Shown here piece after piece: positions 11,234 through 21,053 of a stretch of DNA of 64,000 nt (positions are counted from its first letter, which is position 1; each line of letters begins with the position of its first letter). Below the pieces are notes generated by a model. It was given only the letters and a program-made list of their open reading frames with translations, had not been told where the DNA came from and made no database searches. Source of the DNA: Tubulanus polymorphus (lineage: Eukaryota > Nemertea > Palaeonemertea > Tubulaniformes > Tubulanidae); contig NC_134036.1 in the NCBI RefSeq assembly GCF_964204645.1, positions 7,986,704 to 8,050,703 of the forward strand. Reading direction: 5' to 3'. The position numbers were made by a program, and so were the translations under genes.

Positions 11234-14200
11234 ATGGAGAATGAACCACAGCCAGATGTCAATAAAAATGTCAATAAAAATCAATATTATTGTCAATATT
11301 GTAAAAAATACATCGATAAATCCCAAAAATCACGACATGAAAAATCTGCAAATCATATAAAAAATGTAATAGATTTTGAAACTCCAGAAAATTCCAATGA
11401 AAGAAAAGAACGATTAGAAAATATGAATGTGGATGAAATAAAATGTGAAGTTTGTAATGAATTTATAGTAAAAGGGAATTATAATAGACATCTCGAATCA
11501 CAAAAACATTATAAAAATTTAAATAAAAATGTTTTAGGATCAGAATATTTTGATAATAAACCTCAACAAGTAAAAAAATCAACTTCAAAAACTAAATCCG
11601 TTTCAAATAAACCATACATGGAAAATGTTAGAAATTATATTGATTCACTAGAAATAAAAGATACAATTGAAATTTTAGAAACATTACATAGTAAAATTGG
11701 TCCTGCAGCTATTATATTTAGATTTTTTAAAGGTACAACAATAGAAGATTATAGTACATTTAATGAAATAATAGAAAAAATACTAGATTTGATAACAGAT
11801 GTTGAATATCCAAAAATTAGTATCTCTGGGAAAGTAAGTTTTATAAAGTCAGAAGATAAAATGGATTATAATATTCAAACACTCTCTGAAGAAATAATTT
11901 CAAAAACACATATAAAAGAGAAGTTAGAAAAAATATTTAATGAATTTAAACGTCATATTGAAGAAAGATATTTTGAGGGTTCTGGCTTAACATTGAATGA
12001 AATTATATATTTAGATTTAAATGTTTATAATACAAAAAGAAATAAAACATCAAAAAGTAATAAAATGTTTAAAAATGATTCAAACTTTACAACAGAAAAG
12101 GATATTAAAGCATCATCTTATATTTAATTACCATTTACAACAGAAGCAGTAATAAATATTCAAAATGAAGATAATAAATGTTTTCTATGGTCAATTATTA
12201 GTTGCTTACGTCCAACACAGGAAAATGTTTGTAGAATAACAGATTATCGGAAATATGAAACATTATATAAAATTGATCAATATCCAGTAACTATAAAAAT
12301 GATTTCTAAAATAGAAAAAGTTAATAATTTAAAAATAAATGTATTCGAATTAATGCAATTACCAAAGACAAAAGGTGAAAATATTAAAGATTATACATTG
12401 GAAGCTTTATATTTAAATGATATAATATTTAAATAATATTATGATGATGAAAATGCTATAGATTTGTTATATTACAAAAAAGATGAAAATGAACATTATA
12501 TGTGGTTAAAACAAATTGATTTATTCTTTAGAACAGAAAGTGATCACCATAATAAAATTTATCTATGTAGAAAATGTTTATCTAAATTTATGACTGAGAA
12601 TACATTACTAAAATATAAAGAATTATGTGATAATAAAGATTTTTGTAAATTAATAATGCCAACAGAAAAAGATTATAAATTGAAACTTACTAATCATAAA
12701 TTTAAGAATATTGTTCCATTTGTAATTTATGGGGATTTTGAATCGTTGAATAAAGAATTAACTGATCAAGATAGAAAAGAAATATATAACAAAAAGCAAT
12801 TATTAAAATCAATGGATAAAGGAAATGAATTAAATGAAGACACAATACAAGACCCACCAATTATAAATACAATTAAAAAAGTTCATCAAAGAGCTGCTGC
12901 TTATGGAATTTATATAAAATCAAATTATCCTGAATTATATGAAAGTCAATATATTTCTTTTAGAGGTGAAAATGTAGTTAATGATTTTTGTGATAAAATG
13001 ATTGAATTAAAAAGTGATTTTGCAAAATTATTAAACAAAAATAAAAGAATAGTTATGACAAAAGAAGATGAAATTGATTTTAATTATGCAACTCATTGTT
13101 GTTATTGTGAAAAACGTTTTAATTCATTTGATAAAAGAGTTAGAGATCATGATCATTTAAATTCAGAATATCGTGGAGCTGCTCATGAAGATTGCAATTT
13201 ACAAGCTAAGAAAGTTAATTTCGTACCAATATTATTTCATAATTCATCAGGCTATGATACCCATCTATTTATAAAACAATTATCGGGAAAATTGGGCGCA
13301 ATTAATCAAGAAATAGAAGAATATAATGCTATGAATGGTGTAAATGTAAGAAAATATGATTTTAAACTATTAGCTAAAACATCTGAAAATTATATTTCAT
13401 TTCAATTTGGTTGCATTAGATTTTTAGATTCTTATAGATTTCTAGCAAGTTCATTAGATAATTTATCAAAAAGTTTAGTTGATAATGATTTTGTTATAAC
13501 TCGATATTATTATCCAAATGAACAAGATTTTAAATTATTGAGATATAAAGGTGCAATTCCTTATTCATTTTATAAAACACACAATGATTTTAATGTAACA
13601 GAATTATTAAAAGATCAATTTTATAATCAATTAAAAGAGGAGTATGTGAAAGACGAAGTGTTTAATAGAACATTAAATATTTGGAAACATTTTAAGATGA
13701 AAAACCATGGTGAATTAGTTGATTTATATTTAAAATCAGACGTTATGATATTGGCTGACATATTTGAAAAATTTAGAGAAGTTAATTTGAATCATTTTAA
13801 TGTTGATCCTTGTTATTGCTACTCTAGTCCTGGTTTAACCTGGCAATGTGGTTTAAAATATACAAATGTAGAATTAGATTTATTAAAAAAACCAGATATG
13901 GTTTTATTATTTGAAAAATCAATTAGAGGTGGAATTAGTGGTGTTATGGGAGATAGGTATTTTAAAGCAAATGATGAATATAAATTATTATATATTGACG
14001 CCAATAATTTATATGGTTGGGCAATGATGCAACCTCAACCATATGAAAATTTTATATTAACAGAAGTTGAAAATGATGATAAAACTGATTGAGAAAGCGC
14101 AATTGCGAGTTCAAAAGATGAAGCACCAATTGGTTATTTCTTTGTAGTTGATTTAGAATATCCTGAAAATATAAAGTTTAAAACAAGAAACTTACCTTAT

Positions 14201-16311
14201 TGCCCAGAACATTTAACTGTAGATGATAGTTATTTAAGTGAATACCAGAAGAAAATAAAACCGAAAGATCATGTTTTTACAGAAAAATTAATACTTACTC
14301 AAAATAATAAATACAATTATATTGTTCATTATAGAATGTTAAAATTTTATCTAAAACAAGGAATGAAATTAAAGAAAGTACATAGATATATTGAATTTAA
14401 TCAATCGAAGTGGTTAGAAAAATATATAGATTTCAATACTCAACAGAGAACAATATCAAAAACAGATTTTGAAAAAGATTTCTTCAAAATAATGAATAAT
14501 AGTTTTTATGGTAAAACGTGAAAATATTAGAAATAGAAATGATATTGAATTAGTAAATAATTCTGAAAGATTAAGACATTTACAATCAAGTCCTAGACAT
14601 TTAGGAAATAAAAGATTTGAAGATTATTTAACAGCTGTTAAATTAAAAAGAACATCAATGAAATTTAATAAACCTATATTTATTGGTTCGACTGTTTTAG
14701 AAGTATCAAAATTATTAATGTATGATTTTTATTATAATGTTTTACAACCACTTTTTGGGGAAAAGCATATTGGAATATTATATTTTGATTCTGTAACAGC
14801 TGACACCCCAATATTATTAAAATGTAATGATAAAATATTGATAAGAAGAATTTCAGAAATAATTCCAAAACAAAATGAATGTTATATTTCATATGGAGAA
14901 AAATAATTAATACAAATAAATGGATTAATGGATGTTTGGACAAGAAATGGATGGAAAAAATTAAAGAATATTATTAGACATAAAACAAATAATAAAATCT
15001 ATAGAGTTAGAACTAAATTAGGGTTCGTAGATGTTACAGAAGATCATAGTTTAATTAAACGAAATGGCGATGAAATAAAACCAACTGATATAAAAATTGG
15101 AGATGAATTATTACATAAAAGATTTTTCCAAAGAATGAATCATATGTCATTTGATGAAATAATTGATAATATTTATAATATAGAACCCGAAACATTAGAA
15201 GAAAAAGAATATTTTATCAAAGGATTTTTCATGGGTGATGGTTCAGCAGGTGTGTATAATTATGTTAATCGCACTCAATATTGCTGGTATTTATGCAATC
15301 AAGACTTAAAATTATTAGAAAGAATTAAGAAATTCTGTGAAGAAGTTTATTCACATAAAACATTCAAAATCATAGATGTTATGAAATCATCGCAACGTTA
15401 TAGAATACATGTGAATAATCCTAAAGATTTTGCTATAAAATATAATAACGAATTCTATATTCATGCAATAGTGAAAAGTAATACTTCAACTAAAGAAAAG
15501 ATAGTTCCAGATTATGTATTAAATGCAAAAAATAATTTAAGAAAATGGTTCTTCATTGGATTCTACGCAGCCGATGGTACTAAAAGTTTCAAAAACCGCA
15601 AAACAATATCTTTAGCTCAAAAAGGAAAAGTTGCTATATCAGGATTAAATATATTATGCAATTCATTAGGTTTTAATATGAATATTGGATTGATTAAATC
15701 TAAACCAAATTGCTTTAATTTAAGCCATGTAGAAAATGAGTTAACTGAAGAAGTTAAAGATTTATTTGAAATATATAACCCAACAGATTATGTTTATGAT
15801 TTATCAACTGAAGATGGTACATTTAACTGTGGATTTCCATTAATAGCCAAAAATACTGACGCCTACATACTAAAAATCAAGACAAATGACATAACAAAAG
15901 ACTTAAAAACATTAAAACATCATTTTGATTTTAGCAATTATCCCAAAGATCATGAACTATTTAGCAATGATAATAAAAAGATTCCTGGTAAATTTAAAGA
16001 TGAATTAGGGGGTGATGAAATGATTCAATTTGTTGGGATAAGAAGTAAAATGTATAGTTACAGAACAAAAGATCATGAAGCTAAAAAGTTAAAAGGAATA
16101 ACAAAACATGTGGTTGATAAACATATAGAATTTCAAGATTATATAAAGTGTTTATATAAATCAATTGTAATGAAACACAAAATGAATTGTTTAAGATCAG
16201 AAGATCATGAGATGTACATTAATGAAGTTGAAAAAAACTAGTTTAAATCCATTTGATAATAAAAGGCATATTTTAGATGATGGTATAAAAACATTACCTT
16301 ATGGTCCTTAA
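11234..16311 (+). pseudogene. Polinton protein-primed DNA polymerase B with intein, unit A
   Basis: Family-B, protein-primed polymerase of the Polinton type. The N-terminal frame (11234-12127) has two C2H2-like fingers (YCQYCKKYI... and KCEVCNEFI...). After an in-frame TAA at 12125 that both units share come the KCFLWSII block, exonuclease motif YGDFES, a Cys/His cluster with RDHDHLNSEYRGAAH, exo II SGYDTH, motif A YIDANNLYGWAM, motif B MNNSFYGKT, motif C YFD interrupted by an intein, then TDAYILKI, and a C-terminus ending TLPYGP. Lesions private to unit A are a TGA at 14090, a 2-nt deletion near 14516, a TAA at 14904 inside the intein, and a 1-nt insertion near 16235. The gene would replicate the viral genome; this copy is dead. 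Its stop overlaps that of the convergent gene at 16308. Confidence 0.9.
14790..15854 (+). other. Intein with LAGLIDADG endonuclease, unit A (disrupted)
   Basis: A 355-codon intein inserted in polymerase motif C between YFD and TDAY. It starts SVTADTPILLK (block A) with Ser1, has VTEDHSL (block B), GFFMGDGSAG and GFYAADGTKS (the two LAGLIDADG motifs, each with Asp), VYDLSTEDG (block F) and ends FPLIAKN with a terminal Asn followed by Thr as the +1 residue. The penultimate residue is Lys rather than the usual His. A TAA at 14904 in codon 39 breaks this copy. The unit B copy at 59370-60434 is open throughout. Confidence 0.9.
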
Positions 16312-16667
16312 AACATAAAATCAATATCATCATACTCGAAATCACTATTGGCTTCTTCATTTTCATTTAATTGTTCAGGTTCTTCTTCCATTCCATTTTT
16401 CTCATTTAAATAAAGTTCTATCTTGTTCCACATTTCATCTCGCTCTCTTTGTTTCTTTTTGTTTGTTAATTCATCAAATGGAATTATAATATCTATGTTT
16501 AAATAATTTACAATCTTATTTAAAAAGAATTCATAATTTATTGAATCTGTTATTCTATTTTCTAAATGATACATTAATATTTGTTTGAATATTTTTTTTA
16601 TATTTTCCGTATCTTCTGATAATTTAGGTTTTTCATAATAATCGTTAAATAATAAATATAAATACAT
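16308..16667 (-). CDS. Acidic protein of unknown function, unit A
   Basis: A 119-aa frame, convergent with the polymerase and sharing overlapping stop codons with it (TTAA at 16308-16311). The N-terminal two thirds is charged and probably helical (YLYLLFNDYYEKPKLSEDT near the start); the C-terminus is strongly acidic and ends in DFEYDDIDFMF. No family is recognised. The gene is conserved in unit B (60887-61246) with only a few substitutions, both copies open. It lies immediately downstream of the zinc-finger gene on the same strand, with 16 nt between them, so the two were probably expressed together. The 19-nt start motif of the plus-strand genes is absent here. Confidence 0.6.
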   Translation of the reverse strand: MYLYLLFNDYYEKPKLSEDTENIKKIFKQILMYHLENRITDSINYEFFLNKIVNYLNIDIIIPFDELTNKKKQRERDEMWNKIELYLNEKNGMEEEPEQLNENEEANSDFEYDDIDFMF

Positions 16668-16683
16668 TTTCTTTTGTTTTGTG

Positions 16684-17554
16684 TTAATTAAATGTTGACG
16701 GAATAATTGTATTTATAATATCTTTTTTAGTTATTTCACCATTTTTATTTTCTATTATTTTCATTTTTTCAAGCCATTGCATATATTCTGGTGTATGATC
16801 TTCCATAGAAAATATTTTAAAAATTTCATCTAGATAATTTAATTTTGGATCTATGAGAAAATCTCTAGTTTTTTCTTCACCCAATAAATTCTTTTGCCAT
16901 CCACATTCATTACAAAATAACACAGTACCTTCTTGTCTTAAGGTCGCATAACTACATTGTGGACATTTTCGTTTATAATTTATTGGTAATATATCTTCAT
17001 TAAGCTCCTGGTATTTTCTTACGTTTTCTTTATGTTTTATTGTTCTATTATGTAGATTTGAATTACTTGTTGTAATAATCAATTTACAATATTTACAATA
17101 ATATGTTTTTCTTGTTAATTCATTATATTGTTTTTCTAACTTTTCAACTGTTTCTTTATTATCTGGTAACGTTTTCTCATATTTTATTTTTTCTAATAAA
17201 TTATTTTTTCTTTCATTGAATTCAGTTTCAAATTTATTAGAAATTTTATCTATATGTGCTTTACGAAATTGATGATTCTCCCAATCTTCTATATTTTCAG
17301 GGGTATATTTTATTCGACAAGGCTCACAGAAATGATCTTTTATATTATCCTTATCATAGAATAAGAAAGGTCTTTTCAAATAACTTCAGGTTCAACTTCG
17401 GCAGAATTACTATTACTTTCATTACTATTAACATTAGCCGTTGCGCCATTAATTCTACACTTCTCAGAATGTTTTTTAACATAATTTCTTGAGAATAATT
17501 TATTACATTTTGGGCAGTTTATTTTAGGGGGTTTATAATTTTCATCATGTTTTT
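16684..17554 (-). pseudogene. Multi-zinc-finger protein, C-terminal part, split by the Helentron
   Basis: Minus-strand gene whose first ~23 codons are at 31275-31343, with the 13.7-kb Helentron in between. The visible frames (17376-17554, then 16684-17379 after a 1-nt frame change near 17378) contain CPKCNKLFSRNYVKKHSEKC, a CEPCRIKY finger, YYCKYCKLII with two His, and a zinc ribbon CPQCSYAT...CNECGW near the centre. With the finger at the N-terminus there are four or five zinc-binding units. It is likely a nucleic-acid-binding protein; the C2H2 fingers resemble those at the N-terminus of the polymerase. Function unknown. The intact order is visible in unit B (61263-62203), which has lesions of its own. 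Confidence 0.75.
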
Positions 17555-17927
17555 GGTTTACCTTTGTCAGCGATATGAAGTTGGCATTGAGCCAATTCAT
17601 GTAAAATCGCGGTACGTTTTTTTATGTGAGCATTTGTTTCATTGGTTCTCGGTTTAAACGACGTATAATCGATGCGATTGAAGACATGGCGAACCTCCGT
17701 CGATGTACATGGTCAACTTTGTTAAAATTCTACGAAAAACTGTTTTTGGCGGGAAAATTCTTAGCTCTCGCGTATAAAATTGCAATGACCTCGATTGGGG
17801 GGCGTCGTCTCTACGAGCGAATGTGATTGGCTGTTTTTGCTGCGAGGTATTAGACCGACACACGTACGCAGTTTGCTCAGCTGACGCAATTAAATAGTTC
17901 GTTATAAAATGAATTATGTAGGCCTAG

Positions 17928-18101
17928 TTGTTGATATGTTACATCAAAGCTTGGTTCAGTTTTGTGGTAGCGTATAGAATTATCAAAAAACGTCATCATC
18001 TTTCGAAAGCGGTTTATCGGGCCAAACGAAAGGATTCAATAAAGCCAGATTCATGCGCAGGTATTTCACAATCAACTACATCGTCATTTACATCGCTCTC
18101 G
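17928..18101 (+). other. Candidate 5' exon of the Helentron Rep-helicase gene
   Basis: An open stretch with a basic segment (IIKKRHHLSKAVYRAKRK) ends at a strong donor, CTCG/GTAAGTC at 18101/18102. It could be the first coding exon or a 5' untranslated exon of the gene continuing at 21054. Only the donor and the open frame support this. Confidence 0.3.
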
Positions 18102-18640
18102 GTAAGTCAAGTTTTCTTTCTATAAACTGTTAAAATTATATTACTTGTGGCAGTGACAGCTTTCGAAAATCACATGTTTGTCATTCTAAGTGTTCAAGGG
18201 TTTGCTAAGTGTAGCTTTCATTTTACGAATTCTACACCGTGGTTTGTAATGGACGGATTATTATTAACACGTGCGATCAATCATGGCGGTGCCGTCATGA
18301 AACGTACTGTTGCCATTGTTAAGAGCGAGAAAGTGTCTGTCTCTACCCATTGTTTGTACGAGTCTAGCTAGGCCTAATTAGTCAATTTTTGTCTTTAGTA
18401 ACTGATTTGTGGGAATTGAAAATCAGATTTAGGCGTACTGAACATTTTCACTAAATACATGGCCGTGGTCAGGTGAGTACGTCGCAGAAATAACAACATA
18501 GCCGTTACGGCTCAAATCGTTTTTCTGTAGTAGAATCTCTCAGATGATCACTCATTTTTCATCAACTTATTGTCGTCATTTATTTTGTTTGATAGGCTTA
18601 TGTGTTGAGGTATTATGATATTTTAAGGGCTTGTTAGAAA
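18102..18640. other. Helentron 5' region, probably intron
   Basis: No recognisable protein content. It lies between a good splice donor at 18102 and the repeats at 18649-18972. The open frame at 18147-18371 looks accidental. Confidence 0.3.
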
Positions 18641-18648
18641 CCGTGCAG

Positions 18649-18683
18649 CGCACGTGGTGCTGTATTATACAGCACCACGTGCG
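18649..18683. repeat. Perfect 16-bp palindromic hairpin with two CACGTG boxes
   Basis: CGCACGTGGTGCTGTA (18649-18664) is followed by a TTA loop and then its exact reverse complement (18668-18683). Each arm contains the E-box palindrome CACGTG. It lies in the 5' non-coding part of the Helentron. Confidence 0.95.
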
Positions 18684-18752
18684 TATACAGTATATACTAT
18701 CAATAGTATGTAGTATACATACACTTACATGCGTCGTGTCAGGAACTGACAG

Positions 18753-18892
18753 CAGTTCTCTTCACACACTTCTCTTCACACACTTCTCTTCACACACTTC
18801 TCTTCACACACTTCTCTTCACACACTTCTCTTCACACACTTCTCTTCACACACTTCTCTTCACACACTTCTCTTCACACACTTCTCTTCACA

Positions 18893-18968
<76 letters not shown>

Positions 18969-18972
18969 CACG
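18753..18972. repeat. 14-bp tandem repeat, then (CGCA)n and (CA)n
   Basis: About ten copies of CTTCTCTTCACACA run from about 18765 to 18893. They are followed by a pure CGCA tetranucleotide tract of about 15 units and a short CA tract to 18972. The apparent Ser/His/Thr/Arg-rich frame across it is not a gene. Confidence 0.95.
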
Positions 18973-19239
18973 TTGGGCTCTGCACTGCTCTCACCCTATC
19001 TGCATTGAATATAAATATATTGTTTCATGCAGTTTCAAAAAAACTTTCAATGAATTGAAAATTATTATATTGCATAATCATTTGAAGCATACACATTTGT
19101 CATACCATCCATTTTGCTAGTGTGTTCTACTCACACTACTTGATCAATTTTATATCAATGAAACATGATTCAAATATAAGTCATTGTTGACAAATATTGA
19201 GCAATAGAAATTTATTGTTATGCCCTTGACTTTACTTGA

Positions 19240-20250
19240 GAGGGCCCGTATTACAGAATTACCCGCATCTGAATACGTGCTGCAAGTGACCTTAACAGCG
19301 TAGAGGCTGCAATTGTTGACCTATTTATTTCAAACTTGATACACATTAGGATATCACTTGGGCCAGAACTATTTATTCGATTCAAATTACGGCCACCAGG
19401 GGCTAGTGTTAGTGATTGGCAAGTAACTGTTGCAAGTAAAGCAGCCAGCTTAAGAACACATTAATGCTATTAGGCTACCCAAACTGATTGTCTGTGCGAG
19501 TATCACTGTGAGTTCACCGAACAAAGTTTTCACCTTATGCATATAAAATTTGTCTAATAGTGTCTAGATAACAAGATCCAGAGCATCAACGATGAAACAA
19601 TTTTCAACATTCATAATGAGACAATCTATCGAATATACACTACCAGCTTTACAACGCAGTCAGTCGCTAGAATGATTGGCAGTAGTTTGGAAGGCAGCCA
19701 ATTTCCTGGAAACTTAAATTAGGCCACGCGTCTGAGGCACGTTTTCACATCACTGACTGCAGTACATTTAAATATAACCACTGATCACAGCTTTTATACT
19801 ATCATCGATATCAGATGAAATATTTCATAGCTGTCGCAGGATTCTTACTAACAGTCGGATGCGATAGCCTTTTTTGAAAGCCCTGTTTAAGTAGGGTATC
19901 ATATGGGGCAGAACCCTATTCAAAATCTGGTTAATTCAATTCAAATTATGACCACCAGGGGCTGACATAAAAAATGACGTTAACAGCCTAGGGCAACAAA
20001 TTTTTTTGTATACTTTGTACACGACTAGGGTATCACTTTGGACAGAACCTTATAAAAAATTGGGTTGATGCGGTTAACATTATGGCCACAATGGGGCCGA
20101 CATGATAAATAATGTTAGCAGTCTAGAAGCCGCAATTTTCTTAAAACTTTATACACGATTAAACCTTTACTTGGGGCAGAGCCCTATTAAGGATTAAGTT
20201 GAATTGATTCAAATTATGGCCACCAGGGGAAAACAGCCTAGAGACTGCTA
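19240..20250 (+). repeat. Degenerate ~130-bp repeats in the Helentron
   Basis: The words GGGCAGAACCCTATT, TTCAAATTATG and GGCCACCAGGGG recur near 19355, 19910, 20035 and 20170, with spacing of roughly 125-135 bp in the last three. There is no coding capacity. They lie between the simple repeats and the Rep-helicase gene. Confidence 0.7.
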
Positions 20251-20740
20251 CTGTTGATAATTTTTTTACACTTTGTGAACATGTTGTTTAATATCATTCT
20301 TATAGAAATAATTGTGGCAACAATATTTCTAACACATTTTACCACAAATCCTGTAACTTCACATGTGGGCCAGCGACATTCAGGCAGGGGGCATTTGAGG
20401 CTTTGCCTCAATCTAGTTTTTCAATGCGTCAATATCAAGTTTCAAGTTATTCACTTAAAATGTATTGAAACATCAATGATACTTCATTCATTTCAAATAG
20501 AGTATTCTTGAAATACTACAAAAAAACTTTCCTAACCATTGTAACTACCAAAAATCTTCAGTAAATTTAATCATACATATTATAGGTGAAGTGAACTTCA
20601 AACATTTCAAAATTAATTATATTCTCCCTATTATCTTACTGTTGAGTACTTGGGTGTTCATACAGATTTTATTTTCGTCTAGGAAAAACTTGTCCTTTCC
20701 ATATTAACAATGTTACATGACTCTGAATTTTCTTTTTCAG

Positions 20741-20764
20741 GTTGAAAACAGTAGGAAGAAAATC
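20741..20764 (+). other. Candidate 24-nt microexon
   Basis: A pyrimidine-rich acceptor (TCTTTTTCAG) ends at 20740, and GTAAGT starts at 20765, enclosing 24 nt (eight codons, rich in Lys). The next acceptor, AAATAAACAG, ends at 21051, just before the ATG at 21054. It could link the exon at 18101 to the main frame. No transcript evidence. Confidence 0.3.
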
Positions 20765-21053
20765 GTAAGTATTAGCTGAACATTGAAATGCTTGACCACC
20801 ATAACTGACTAAAGCAAGACAATATTAATTGACAATTGCTTGACAATATCACATGTAATGCTTCATAACTGACATGATCATACTACATACTACTTGACAA
20901 AATAAGACTGATATAAATCAACTGCCTACAATGATGCACATTAGACAGAACAATTATGCCATTATAAACTAAACAGTCTTTCAATATCAGACAAAACACA
21001 AATTGACTCACTAACAACATAATTAAATCTGGGTTAAGGACAAATAAACAGGT

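Noticed and set aside
18631-19008. 125-codon frame with Ser/His/Thr and Arg/Thr repeats
   Set aside because: Produced by the 14-bp, CGCA and CA tandem repeats.
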